A stretch of DNA of 64,000 bases from Knufia peltigerae (Eukaryota; Ascomycota; Eurotiomycetes; Chaetothyriales; Trichomeriaceae): positions 1 through 64,000 of the forward strand of contig JAPDRN010000106.1 in NCBI GenBank assembly GCA_030247855.1. Direction: 5' to 3'. Position numbers and translations under genes: made by a program. The notes under the pieces were generated by a model, which had not been told where the DNA came from, did not search any database, and saw nothing but the letters and a program-made list of their open reading frames with translations. This document shows positions 10,214-21,454 of the stretch, piece by piece (the first letter of the stretch is position 1; every line of letters begins with the position of its first letter).

Positions 10214-13200
10214 ATGAAGTTCGCAAAGTGCGTAGAGACTGATCCCTGCTCGGTACTTCCTCAGCCACTGACATAGATTAGGGAACTGGAGGACGAAGCC
10301 GTCCCCGAATGGAGAGTTAAGTACCTGAATTATAAGGCAAGGAACCTTCTTCTCGGCCGTAACACAGATGGCTAATTGTAGTAGCAAGGGAAAAAGAAGA
10401 TCAAGGCCATCTCCAAAGCCCTTCGAAACATCAATCGCACTCCGTCCACCCCTGCTCGCCCTGCGCTCGTTCCTGAGGATTCTTCGGAGAGAATACCATT
10501 CACGCATTATGACTTCACACGGCCCCGTCCCAAGACGTCCAATACCACACATTCGCTCCCCGAAATCGAAGAGGTAGCGCCAGAAAACGAAAGAGCAGGT
10601 TCTCCGAGACCAACACTGGAACAGACCGAAAGCAGAACTTGGTTTGCTCAGTCGCCACCCATCCTCATCCCTGGAGGTCCCAGTCAGGACGCAAGTAAGT
10701 TACCAACGCCAGAACGGACACCACTTGCCAATGCCCAGACGAATCAAAACAGATGGCAGACGAGGTATGGGAGTATCATTGGTACGCCACCAGACGATGA
10801 AGGAGAAACGCCCGGACATTTCGCAGCCTTGGAATTGCCTGATCCTGCTATAAGTCCGGTTGTTCCAGATCGAAATGAAACAGTGTCAGCAGAATCATCG
10901 GGCCAACAGGTTATGAAACTACCAGAGGCTGCTCAGATACCCCGCGCTCCAGATGCGTACCATGTCGGTGAAACCACTCCGCCAGCCAAACGAAGCCTCA
11001 GAGGCAGCATTGCCCGGAGGATGTTTAGGGCTGGGAATGCAGACAAGGACACAAAAGGCCAATCTTCTTCTCTTTCGGAGAGCCATACTTTCCCGCGTTC
11101 GCGAATACGAAGACTGTTTACGGCGCAAGCTCTGGACCAGCCCACAGTCAATGATGTTCAGCTGGAAGCATATAGGGAGCTCGATGCCAGACAGGGGGAA
11201 TTTTTCTTCTTCTTGGACAAAGAACTGGACAAGATAGAGACCTTTTACCGGATGAAGGAGGAGGAGGCTTCTGCTCGACTTCAAGTACTTCGAAAACAGC
11301 TGCATGAAATGCGAGACCGCCGATTGGCGGAAATCCTCAAAGACCAGAAACCTCAGCGTGGCACGTCTCAGGAACTACCTGACGGCGCGTATGTAAATGG
11401 CCCTGGCGGAAAGGAAAACGGCCAAGCAAACGGTTCTGGTCCAAATTTCCTCAAGAAACCGATTGAAGATGCTCTGGGACGCCGTCATGCTCCTGGCAAG
11501 ACCAGCAAAGCCATGCAAAAGTTAAGTTCCCCGCCTGGCCCAAATGCCCAAAGGCGAATCGAGGATGCCAAACAAGATTACGTGAGGAGGAAACCGCACG
11601 ACGATGTGCCGTACAGATTTGCAAAGCGACGACTCAAGCTTGCCTTACAGGAATTCTACCGCGGCCTGGAATTACTGAAATCTTATGCCATCCTGAACAG
11701 AACTGGATTTCGGAAAATTAACAAGAAGTACGACAAGGCTGTCCAAGCTCGACCACCACTGCGGTACATGGCGGAGAAGGTTAACAACGCTTACTTCGTC
11801 CAAAGTGATGTTATCGACAATCATCTTGTGGCAGTTGAGGATTTGTACTCTCGGTACTTTGAGAGAGGCAACCACAAGATTGCAGTTCGAAAGCTGCGTT
11901 CCAAGCTAGGTGCAGGTGATCAGTCTGGCACTACCTTTCGCAATGGCCTGTACGTTGCAGCTGGCGTCTGCTTTGGCATTTCCGGACTGGTCAATGCGTC
12001 CGACCACCTATTTGGCGCAGACCCAGTGATCAAACTGCAGACGTCATATCTTTTGCAAATATATGCAGGATACTTCCTTGCGCTTCTCCTGTTCCTGTTG
12101 TTCTGTCTGGACTGCCGGATCTGGACCCAGTCTCACATTAATTATGTCTTTGTTTTCGAGTACGACACACGACATGTTCTCGACTGGCGACAACTGTCGG
12201 AAATACCTTGCTTCTTTCTCCTGTTGAACGGGCTGTTCCTTTACCTCAACTTTCAACTTGACGCCAGCGGCTCTTTTTACGTTTACTGGCCGGTGATCCT
12301 AATATTTCTAACACTCCTCATCATGGTCCTTCCGTTCCGGATTTTGTACCATCGCGCACGGCGTTGGTGGGGCTATTCAAACCTCCGACTTCTTCTAGCA
12401 GGCTTGTACCCTGTTGAATTCCGCGACTTTTACCTTGGCGACATGTACTGTTCGGAAACCTACGCCATGGGCCAGATCGAAGCATTTTTCTGTCTGTATG
12501 CCAACGGCTGGAAGGACCCTCCACAATGCAACTCGAATCATTCTCGCCTGCTTGGTTTCTTCACTACCTTGCCCGCTATTTGGCGTGCCTTGCAATGTCT
12601 CCGGCGCTACTACGACTCACGGAATTGGTTTCCTCATCTCGCCAATTTTATGAAATACTGCTGCAATATCCTATATTACATGACCTTGTCATTGTACCGG
12701 ATAGATCGGAGCGACACGTTACACGCCGTCTTTATCACATTCGCTGCTATTAACGGAGTCTACTGTGCGTTCTGGGATGTGTATCTCGACTTTAGTCTGG
12801 GCAACTTCTGGGCTAAGCATTTTTTCCTCCGCGACCAGCTCGCTTATAAGAAAGTTTGGGTGTACTACTTCGCCATTATTGCAGACGTGGTCCTCCGACA
12901 GCAGTGGGTATTCTATGCAATCTTCACTCAGGATCTCCAGCACTCAGCTTTGATGTCTTTTTTCGTAAGTCTGGCCGAGGTTTTGCGCAGAGGAATGTGG
13001 AGTTTGTTCCGTGTCGAGAACGAGCACTGTAACAATGTCGGCAAATTCCGTGCTTCGAGAGATATCCCGCTGCCATATGAGATTACCGAATCACCTGAAG
13101 TCACAGGGAAGTTGGTTTCACCAGAAGATGCAAGAAGAGCCCCTGGCACCCCAGCAACGATCGGACAGGCGGATGGTCATGTTGCTACAGGCGCAGACCT

Positions 13201-13540
13201 AGAGAGGCAATCTACCCGGGACTCATCACTACGACTACGCAAATCGAAGACACCTAGCGGAGGCGCACCACTTACACCTGGCATGCAGGCTCTGCGACGA
13301 GTCGGCACTGTGATAGCATCAGCGCATGCGCAAGATTTTCAGAAACGGCGCAGACCTGAAACTGAAAGCCAAGGCCTGGTTGACGATGAAGCCTCTTATG
13401 CCGAAGGAGGTGCTGATTCGGATGAGGAGGATGAAGAAGACGAGGATGATGGTGGCTATGACGAGGTTGCCGAGCTGCGTAGGCAGCAGGCCGAGGATAT
13501 AGAAAGTGCCAGTTCAGCTCGAGTGAGGAGGGTCGGCTAA
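10214..13540 (+). CDS. SYG1: SPX-EXS phosphate transporter/sensor Syg1 (XPR1 family)
   Basis: Multipass membrane protein with an N-terminal SPX domain (inositol pyrophosphate binding) and a C-terminal EXS domain; relatives export phosphate. Exons are 10214-10227 (14 nt), 10282-10336 and 10385-13540, giving about 1074 aa. The first two junctions produce MKFAKELEDEAVPEW and then VKYLNYKQGKKKIKAI, the canonical SPX start. Intron 2 (10337-10384) uses a GC donor. Exon 3 continues as one frame, although its first ATG-like codon lies far inside. Later SPX helices (KRRLKLALQEFYRGLELLKSY, FRKINKKYDKA) are separated by a long disordered insert. EXS signatures include ANGWKDPPQCN and LRRYYDSRNWFPHLAN. 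The tail is acidic. Low-phosphate control is likely but no Pho4 site was verified. Confidence 0.92.
10337..10384 (+). other. SYG1: SYG1 intron 2 with GC-AG splice sites (48 nt)
   Basis: The exon ends AAG and the intron opens GCAAGG, with a GCTAAT branch point and a TAG acceptor. Removal gives Tyr-Lys-Gln-Gly-Lys-Lys-Lys in frame, the conserved SPX motif. No GT donor nearby gives an equivalent join. Confidence 0.8.
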
Positions 13541-14418
13541 TATGCTCAGCTCATAGTACGTGACAGGCTCTCGAGTGGTGGCTCATTGGATAGAGTGGAC
13601 TTATTGTAGAGATTTCTATGGTAATGTTTTGGGTAGAAATGAAAATCAAACAGTACGAGAGCCACCACGACCAAGACTTACCCATGTGGGTTGAGTTCAT
13701 TGTTTGCTGGAGTGGCACGAGTACACCTACTGTAGGTTGTTGCAGCGCGGGAAAAGGACATTGCTAGTCAGCCATCTCACTACCGCCACTCCGTTCCGCG
13801 TATACATTGACGCTTTTGGAAGACATCCTCGTACTTGTGCTCTTTCCAGTCATTAATCAGCATCTTTGGGACCCTTGACGGACGGAGAAATTGTTACACC
13901 TTGCTCCGCGGATTGAATTCCACGAGTATTGACGCCGCACAGAATGGAGTATCATCATCTACCTACCGGGGCAGGTTGTGGTTCCACCCAAAACCCGCGC
14001 GCTAACCACATTTCGTATTTCTGATCAAGACAGTAATGAATCTCTACTCGGTACAACCTGGTGACGCTCATACCGTTGCCTTCAACACGATCCAACTGGA
14101 CCTAGTATTCTCATCCTCTCCAATGAATACTCTTGCTATGGCCCATTGTCAAGGGAAAATCAATAATGAAGGCTGCAAGATGGGAATTGACGAGATGTTC
14201 TTACCTCCGTCCTCCATGGGGTTCTGTTCTAATGTCCGAGATGTGTAGGAGCAAACACAAGGTATAAAAAGGCTCGTGTGAGAAGGAGATTCTTTGAAGT
14301 TGTATTTTGTATTCCATCGCTCCAAACATCTTTCTCTAGCAAAGTTCTCGACTCGACGAATTCGTACTACATCAATCTTTACCAATCTTCCAACTTCAAC
14401 AAACACCAGTCCAACAGC
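13541..14418. other. intergenic, promoter of the SDR gene
   Basis: About 880 bp without a supported gene. Small open frames (for example 14036-14248) have no family. The distal part holds the TATA box and 5' UTR of the SDR gene. Confidence 0.45.
14263..14270 (+). promoter_or_regulatory. TATA box of the SDR gene
   Basis: TATAAAAA lies about 150 bp upstream of the ATG at 14419, a sensible distance for a fungal TATA element plus 5' UTR. The following transcript-leader region is CA-rich and pyrimidine-rich. Confidence 0.6.
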
Positions 14419-15309
14419 ATGCGCGTCTTCATCACAGGAGCATCTGGCTTCATTGGCTCGGCGGCTGCCAAAGAGCTGATCAGCCACGGTCACCAAGTCC
14501 TCGGTCTAGCTCGTAGTGATGCCTCGGCCGACACGGTCACCAAAGCTGGCGCTGAAGTGCTCCGAGGACACCTGGAGGATCTCGAAGCGTTGAAGAAGGG
14601 CGCGAAAGAATCCGATGCCATTCTGCACCTTGGCTTCATCCACGACTTTAGCGACATGCCTCACAATACCGCCGTTGACCGTGCGGCCATCAACGCCATG
14701 GCAGACGCCATTGCAGGCTCGGGCAAACCGCTGATCATTGCCTCCGGTAGTCTCATGGTCGCGAAAGGCGCCGTCGCCACCGAGGACAGCGAGATCTCAC
14801 GAGATCCTGGCCCCTATGACCGCTGGAGGTCCGAGGACCTCATTCTTGCCTTGACCAAGGAGAAGAACTTCCGGGGTATGATCGTCCGTTTTGCACCGAC
14901 GGTCCACGGCGCAGGGGACAAGGGCTTTGCGAAGATCTTCGTTGACATGGCCTGCAAGAATGGTCGTGCCTTGTACACCAGTGCATCTGCCCGGTGGCCC
15001 GGCTGTCATCGTTTGGACGCTGCCGTGTTGCTTCGTCTTGCCTTGGAGAAGGGCAAGTCTGGTGGAATCTACCATTCGACTGCGGAGCAAGGGATCTTGT
15101 TGAAAGATACCCTGGAGTTGATCGGCAAGCGTCTGAACCTGCCTGCTGAATGCGTGTCTGTCCAGGAAGCTGCTCAGTCACTTGGCTTTTTCGCCCACGC
15201 CATGACAATGGACAATCCTACCTCGAGTGAGAAGACTCAGAAGGAGCTTGGTTGGCAGCCGAAGGAGGTTGGTCTGCATGAGGACATGCTAGCACACTAT
15301 TTTGATTAG
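14419..15309 (+). CDS. NAD(P)-dependent epimerase/dehydratase (atypical SDR)
   Basis: Soluble extended/atypical short-chain dehydrogenase of 296 aa. The N-terminal Rossmann motif is MRVFITGASGFIGS (GxxGxxG). The active-site region is unusual: the segment around LIIASGSLMV carries a serine, and YDRWRSED replaces the usual YxxxK, which suits a diverged 'NAD-dependent epimerase/dehydratase' subgroup. Substrate is unknown. The frame opens at a GTG (14278), but the ATG at 14419 begins exactly at the first beta strand and is preceded by a TATA box, so it is chosen. Single exon. The GH18 gene follows on the same strand after 238 bp. Confidence 0.85.
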   Translation: MRVFITGASGFIGSAAAKELISHGHQVLGLARSDASADTVTKAGAEVLRGHLEDLEALKKGAKESDAILHLGFIHDFSDMPHNTAVDRAAINAMADAIAGSGKPLIIASGSLMVAKGAVATEDSEISRDPGPYDRWRSEDLILALTKEKNFRGMIVRFAPTVHGAGDKGFAKIFVDMACKNGRALYTSASARWPGCHRLDAAVLLRLALEKGKSGGIYHSTAEQGILLKDTLELIGKRLNLPAECVSVQEAAQSLGFFAHAMTMDNPTSSEKTQKELGWQPKEVGLHEDMLAHYFD

Positions 15310-15547
15310 ATTGTAGACATCACAGGTGGTTGATAGCATATGACATTGAGCTAAACTGATGGCTTTCATGTTTTGATTTCGTTAAATCTTGTGGTAGTCG
15401 AGCGATTCTCGGCTAATAATCGGCTGCCGGTGCTTCAGGTGGTTCCGCACTCGTATCTTCATGAATCATGGTTAATACGTTCCATGGGAGACCAGACCAT
15501 GTTACTCCTGTCTCTCTCTTTAACGAGTCAGTGTTTACGGGGGAGCA

Positions 15548-16510
15548 ATGCCACCAATCCCTCCAGCTCCCGTGACAGCGTGGAATCATCGCATAGTATG
15601 TTACTTTCAGACCTATCATCACAACGATGAATACGTGTCTCTTCTCCCACTCATCACCAACCCGTCCGGGGTTACGCATGTCATTCTGGCGGCATTGCAT
15701 GTAAACTGGGCCCCAGATAATCTCACACTCAACGATGACCCACCAGATCACGAGAAATACACCCAGCTCTGGGACGAGGTGGTGGTGCTACAGGACTCTG
15801 GCATCAAAGTTTTGGGCATGCTAGGCGGTGCCGCCCGAGGCACCTACGCCAGACTCGATTACAGCGAAGGAAGGACCGACGTCCCTCTCGCGCGGTTCGA
15901 AGCATATTATGTACCGTTACGAGACACGATACGAAAGTATGGACTCGACGGTCTCGACCTGGACATTGAGGAACCCATGTCTCTCCCGGGAGTGATTCAT
16001 CTGATCGATCGATTAAAAAGCGACTTTGGTCCGGACTTTATCATCACACTTGCACCTGTCGCGACGGCTCTGATGGCGGGTCGACCTCACCTATCTGGTT
16101 TCGATCATCGATTGCTCGAGGCCGCCAGAGGAAGCAGCATATCGTGGTACAATGCGCAATTCTACAACGGCTGGGGTGGTATGAACACGACCGACGCTTA
16201 CGACGAAATTATGCGCAACGGTTGGCCTGCACAGAAGGTGGTCGCGGGCATGCTGACGAACCCAAAGCACGGTGGTAGCGGGTATGTTCCGTTGGAGCTT
16301 TCGGCTGCGGTGCTGAGTCTGCTGGTGGAGAGGTATCCCAACTTTGGGGGTGTCATGGGCTGGGAGTACTGGGACGCTTTGCCTCAGGAGGAGAATTGTT
16401 GGATGTGGGCGTACGCCATGGGACTGTGCATGGGCATGAAGAGAGTAAGAGATGCTGCCATCATTGTGCGTATGGGCAGGAACTTGGCGTCTATCAATAT
16501 CAACCGATGA
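15548..16510 (+). CDS. GH18 glycoside hydrolase (chitinase/ENGase-like)
   Basis: TIM-barrel glycosidase of family 18. The DxxDxDxE catalytic signature is intact in KYGLDGLDLDIEE, with Asp134, Asp137, Asp139 and acid/base Glu141. The conserved substrate-binding Tyr-Asn pair follows in SWYNAQFYNGW, and a barrel-closing tryptophan in GGVMGWEYWDA. No signal peptide is seen (MPPIPPAPVTAWNHRIV), so an intracellular role such as turnover of free N-glycans or internal chitin oligomers is more likely than secreted chitinase. At 320 aa it is a catalytic domain alone, with no chitin-binding module. The ATG and single exon are clear. Confidence 0.87.
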   Translation: MPPIPPAPVTAWNHRIVCYFQTYHHNDEYVSLLPLITNPSGVTHVILAALHVNWAPDNLTLNDDPPDHEKYTQLWDEVVVLQDSGIKVLGMLGGAARGTYARLDYSEGRTDVPLARFEAYYVPLRDTIRKYGLDGLDLDIEEPMSLPGVIHLIDRLKSDFGPDFIITLAPVATALMAGRPHLSGFDHRLLEAARGSSISWYNAQFYNGWGGMNTTDAYDEIMRNGWPAQKVVAGMLTNPKHGGSGYVPLELSAAVLSLLVERYPNFGGVMGWEYWDALPQEENCWMWAYAMGLCMGMKRVRDAAIIVRMGRNLASININR

Positions 16511-16810
16511 AGAAGATGGCACGAGGATATGAATAGGACAGGAGAAGGCATGCCCGACCACAAGGCTGGCGCAAGGCTGTCTAATCGACTGCTAGAACCA
16601 ATCACACGTTAGACCATTACGAGTACGATTCCCCACTAAACCTCATCCGGGCTGGCCTGCGTCATTGGTCGAATTCCGAGTCGCAGAAGCCTGCTTCAAA
16701 GTAATTGTTTCGCTGTTTGGGGCCAACTTCGATTGACCATGTGATGTCAAGGACTCATACTCGCTGCTGAGGCAGTGAGAGATATTATCTTTGAACTCCT
16801 CAACAAAACC

Positions 16811-18785
16811 ATGGCTCCCGCGCCTGTCATTGCCGCTGCTGTAAGCTCGGCGGTAGCCAGAGTATCCGCATATATCTTCCTGAGATGGGTACGTATGATT
16901 CTTGGAGTTCCCAGAAGCTGAAATAGCAGATGTAGATGTTCTGAGCTGACTGCGACATAAGATCCCAGGACACCATTTCCCTCCGCTGATACTTTTGAGT
17001 ATCGCCGTGTATCTGTATTGTGTCTTTGGCAAATCTGAAGAAGCCTTTGGCTCCGCCCGGCCCCGTCTGCCCGAAGCATTCCCTAAGCTCTTTCCACAGC
17101 GAGAAGACAACAAGTCGGAAGAGCAATCAGAGACCAAAGAAGATGATGACGATCACGAAGAGCCGGCTATCTATGAGGAGGAGAAATCCTTTCTCAGAAT
17201 CAGTGTCTTTGGGATACCCAACTGGAAAGAGCCGGAATGGAGTTATATGACCATTGGAATCAATGTTCTTTTGGCCCTGTTCACCCTCGATCTCGTTTTC
17301 CGAGGACCTCTCCTGCACCCGGCACGAGACCTGAGCTTCACAAGAGTAGGGTTTGTGGACTCGACGACGGCGAAGGTCCTGGTTCGAGAACCCGATCCTG
17401 CTCAACTACCCTTGTACGTCTACTTGTCGCCTGCAGACAAGACAAGTTGGACAACGACGGACACCATCTACTACCTAGGCGCTGACACCGATTACACGTA
17501 CCCAGTGACATTCGGAGGTCTTCAGCCGTCCAAGAAATACATATATTCTCTCTCAAACGACAAGTCTGGCACATTTACCACGGCACCCTCTCCGTATTCC
17601 GACGCGGCCAACAAACTCACCTTCCTGACGTCGTCTTGCATCAAGGCCAACTTCCCTTACCGACCATCTGCCCCGGCTCTTGCGATTCATGGCTTCGAAT
17701 ATTTATCCAAAGTTCTTCGTGGACTACCAAACCCAGCCTCGTTCATGCTCTTCCTGGGCGATTTCATCTACGTCGACGTACCTTTCCGTCTGTCGTCTTC
17801 TCTCGCCCACTACAGGTCCGAGTATCGACGGGTGTACTCGTCACCGTCGTGGTCTTTGCCGGGTCTCGATACTTTGCCGTGGATTCACACCCTCGATGAC
17901 CATGAAATTGCCAATGACTGGTCTGGCGGGAATGACACCGAACCGTTTCCAGCTGCCTCGGATCCTTTCATCCATTATCATGTGTCTGTCAATCCACCCA
18001 CGCCTCCCGGTGCTCCTCCAGGCGCCGAGACCAACACGACATATTTCCAATTCTCGAATGGACCAGCTTCCTTTTTCATGCTCGATACTCGACGGTACCG
18101 GACCGATCCTGAATCGGATTCGTCTTCATCTTCGAACCCATCTGATACACGCACGAATCATACAATGCTCGGATCCGTCCAACTGGCATCTCTGCTCAAG
18201 TATCTCTCCGCACCCGAACCATCGCACATTCATTGGAAAATCATTGCATCTTCCGTGCCCTTCACCAAGAACTGGCGCTTCGGCACGCCCGACACGTGGG
18301 GTGGGTTCCTGCGAGAACGCTCCGTCATTCTCGAGGCGATGCAAAAGGCCGAAAAGGAACTTGGCGTGCGCGTGATTATATTGTCTGGCGACCGCCACGA
18401 GTTCGCGGCGATTCGGTACCCTCGGTTTTTGGGGACGGCAAGCTATACTGACCCTAGGAACAAGACGGGCGACATGCGTGTGTACGAGACCGGGCAACAG
18501 GCTGGGCCGCACGAGTTCAGCGTGGGGCCCCTGAGCATGTTCTACCTGCCCTTCCGGACGTTCAAGCAAGTGGACGAGGATGACGTCGCGATCAAATACT
18601 TGCCCGACGGGAACAGCAAGGTCGGGGTCGTGGAGGTCGATAACCTCGGTGGGAACAACGACCTGCAGCGCAGTCTGTTGAGGTACAAGCTTTATGTCGA
18701 CGGGGAGTTGGCGTGGGAGTACGCGTTGACCAGCCCGGCCGAGGGGAGTCGCAGGCCCAAGGAACGAGGGTGGTTGTGGATGTGA
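16811..18785 (+). CDS. PhoD-like metallophosphatase/phosphodiesterase, membrane-anchored
   Basis: Two exons, 16811-16888 and 16962-18785, about 633 aa. The first exon (26 codons) joins to give FLRWIPGHHFPPL, and the intron (16889-16961) has GTACGT, a GCTGAC branch point and an AAG acceptor. The N-terminus holds two predicted membrane helices (LILLSIAVYLYCVFG and MTIGINVLLALFTLDLVF) around an acidic loop. An N-terminal beta-sandwich precedes the PhoD metallophosphatase domain. Metal-ligand motifs are FLGDFIYVD (about 290), TLDDHEIANDW (about 338) and LSGDRHEFA (about 501). Fungal members are annotated as alkaline phosphatase D-like with unknown physiological substrate. Confidence 0.88.
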
Positions 18786-19975
18786 CCTTTGGACCTCTCC
18801 GTACCTCCGACTCGATCCCGATCAGTGCCGGGGTCAGGAAGGATCAGGTCGAGGATCATTCGACAAGTCCTCGATCATGGGCGGCGTCAATGGATGAATG
18901 CCAGGGACGATTCTTCCCATAGGCATCCTACCAATACACGAGATGCGATCGAGCGGAAGGAGTGGAATTGACGACTATCCCTGTCCGTATATGAATGAAC
19001 TTGCACAACGAACACTGTTCGACGACCGAATTCGATTTATAGCGGTGTGGGTTACTTTTGACGTGATAGATACTCTATAGATATCATACCTAGTGGATCA
19101 CCGGCTGTGTCGGTGTTCATGTGTGTCTTTTTATGTACAATAATACTTGTACATGTACGGATACAACAAACTTGTTCCTACGAGTACGACTAGACGTGGT
19201 GCGCCTTTGACACCGTGTACCCGTGTAGACTGTATTCAGAGCGCAGTCCTCCTCCATGATTCGTACCTGGTCCCACTGTCGTAACCACCGACCTAGGCAA
19301 GTAAACACATAAACACCTCGCGACGCCTGTACGTTTTTCTTCCAAGAGGAGAGAGAAGATGGGTGTATGTACATCAGCTCAACTCTGCTCAACTCCGCTC
19401 TCCTTTCCCCCGGTTCGTCCCTGCGTGATTCTTGTCATACGTTCTTCTTCGGTGAGAAGCTAATGAGTATCGTTAATGATGACGTTCAATCGTGTCCTGT
19501 GGCACCACCGAGATGAACTATGTACACGTCGGCCTCGGTCCCTGTGGAGGTCATGAAAGATGGACGGCGTGATGATGAACGTAGTGACACAGGTTTGGGA
19601 CCAATACCTGTCCGTCCAGCGACGAGGACCTGTTCAATTGGGCTGCTCACCGCCTGCCAGTCATACTTCCATTTCTTGGGTGGGCATTAATGCCTTGCCC
19701 AGAAGGAGCCAAGTCCGATGCCTCTTCTCGTCCCCGGAGGGAGTGAGCATGTCACCATCGAGGTAATTCCGCTCTTTGACATGGCATGTATGATATTCTT
19801 CACAGCGATGACGCCGGCCCCATGCCCAGGATGGCTCCCGCGGGCGACTGAAAAATGTAGCCAAATCGATCAGCAATTGTAGAGGCAAAAAAATAAATTG
19901 GCACGACGACCGTCATGCTTCGGCTCTGCAAAGCTCAAAGCAAAGAAAGCGCATGGCCCGAGACCTGAAACTCTC
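18786..19975. other. convergent intergenic region between phosphatase and HapX genes
   Basis: About 1.2 kb with both flanking genes ending into it. No frame with a recognisable family. It should contain two 3' UTRs. No repeat or RNA gene recognised. Confidence 0.45.
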
Positions 19976-21454
19976 TCAAAGGCTTTGGCCGAACCTGCGA
20001 TCGAAGTCTTTCAACACCGCCATGACGTTCGCGGCATCAATCTCAAGAGCTGGCCTTCCCACCATTGCAGTATGAGCATCGCTGGCGTGCAACTTTGGTA
20101 GCCACGTAGCTATTTCGTCACTGGCACGTTCATACGCCGGGTGTCGGCTGAGCGTCGTGTATGCATCAGCACATGTCAATGTGACGCTGGCCTTGGCCGT
20201 GACACGAGCTTGAGACGAGCCGACCGCCGCACGGGACCGAGTGGTCCTAGGCGGTAGCGGGACAGAGTCTATCTGGCTTTGGCAACACGAACGACCGCCA
20301 GGGGTTTGACCACCACAGCAGCCTGATTGGGCGCTTGCAGACTGTGCTCGAGAAGCGGCGAGGGATTTGCAGAACAACGTGCTGTTGGGATCGGCACGGC
20401 ATTGTGCGCACGTTCCTGGGCCAGAGGCACATCCCGAGGGCGGGGGTTCTGCTGCTGCAGGGACTGATATGGCGACATCCCCTTCTGAGGGTGGCGGTGT
20501 GAATTGGTCGAGCTGTCTTGGCGGGTTGACTGAAGCTACAGGACGATGCAAGCTCATGGATACAGGTGCAGCTGTATGGTTCTGAGCTTGCTCACGCTCT
20601 GCCGCCATTTCCGCACAGATGCATGGAGTGCCATCAGAGCAGAAACCGCAGGGGTCGGCGACCGCTGAGGTTGGAGAATGTCGCTCCGAGTGACTGAGGC
20701 CGGAGATGTCTTTGGCCGAATACATCGAGGTGAAATCGACTTCCAATGCTTCTTTCGGCTCAACCTTGATACGCTTTTGGGCCTCCATATAGACTGGGGA
20801 GTGTGGTCGTTTTTCATGCTGATGTGTGCTCGTACCGGCTTCGCCGCCCATTGCTTGAAAAGCGTCGTCGATACATTGACAGCGAGTTTCCAGTGTGCAG
20901 TTTCCGCAGCCGACAGTGTTGTCATCGATGGCAGGCTCGGTTGTAGATGCCCCTCCGGAGGGTGTCCCGGCTTGGGGAGTTGTTGCACGAAGCGAGGTCA
21001 GTTCGTCTTCGAGTTTGCGGCAGCGATCAACCCAGTTGGTGAGGTCATGGCGATACTGGTCGATTTCCTGTTCGAGCTTTTCAATGGTTCCTCTCAGGAC
21101 ATCTTGCTCTTGTTCATTCTCTTCTTCGATCTGTTTCAACTGTTCTTCGAGCTCTCCCACCCTCGCGGCACGTCGCTCTCGAAACGCCCTCTGGGCAGCA
21201 CGGTTCTGTGCCTTGCGTTTGGTGGGTGGCGTATCGGTCGCTGGCTTCCGACCGGGTTTTGGGCGTGGGGGGATGATCCATTCCTTGCTTGTCAGGGAGA
21301 GTGTGGCGGAGGGTGTTGTCGAGGTGGGGGATGTCGCCGGCGGGGTTTGCACAGGCTTTGCACACAAGGACGGCTGTCTTGTAAGTATAGGCTTGATGTC
21401 GACCGGGGCCGGGGTCGAACCCGCCGTCGGTGGTGAGGCTGCACTCGAGGCCAT
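19976..21454 (-). CDS. hapX: iron-regulatory bZIP factor HapX
   Basis: Nuclear bZIP regulator of iron homeostasis that works with the CCAAT-binding complex. The N-terminal Hap4-like CBC-interaction motif is KEWIIPPRPKPGRK (57-70), directly followed by the basic region KRKAQNRAAQRAFRERRAARV (79-99; this entry quotes it split as KRKAQNRAAQRAF and RERRAARV) and a coiled coil (about 99-155). Four cysteine-rich regions, the iron-sensing elements of the family, are visible: CGNC...CQC (183-194), CGFCSDGTPCIC (269-280), C342/C349/C352/C362, and CC...CC (379-391). Length (492 aa) fits. The ATG is at 21454 and the gene is a single exon. Family members repress iron-consuming pathways in starvation and also help with iron excess. 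Confidence 0.95.
   Translation of the reverse strand: MASSAASPPTAGSTPAPVDIKPILTRQPSLCAKPVQTPPATSPTSTTPSATLSLTSKEWIIPPRPKPGRKPATDTPPTKRKAQNRAAQRAFRERRAARVGELEEQLKQIEEENEQEQDVLRGTIEKLEQEIDQYRHDLTNWVDRCRKLEDELTSLRATTPQAGTPSGGASTTEPAIDDNTVGCGNCTLETRCQCIDDAFQAMGGEAGTSTHQHEKRPHSPVYMEAQKRIKVEPKEALEVDFTSMYSAKDISGLSHSERHSPTSAVADPCGFCSDGTPCICAEMAAEREQAQNHTAAPVSMSLHRPVASVNPPRQLDQFTPPPSEGDVAISVPAAAEPPPSGCASGPGTCAQCRADPNSTLFCKSLAASRAQSASAQSGCCGGQTPGGRSCCQSQIDSVPLPPRTTRSRAAVGSSQARVTAKASVTLTCADAYTTLSRHPAYERASDEIATWLPKLHASDAHTAMVGRPALEIDAANVMAVLKDFDRRFGQSL

Noticed and set aside
9753..10274. 173-codon minus-strand open frame
   Set aside because: Overlaps the SYG1 first exon and intron and has no family signature.
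10691..10750. Possible intron (GTAAGT) in SYG1 exon 3
   Set aside because: The sequence reads through in frame with a sensible product (KLPTPERTPL then RYGSIIGTPP), so splicing is not needed.
20678..21436. 252-codon plus-strand frame opposite hapX
   Set aside because: Antisense to the bZIP and cysteine-rich coding sequence.
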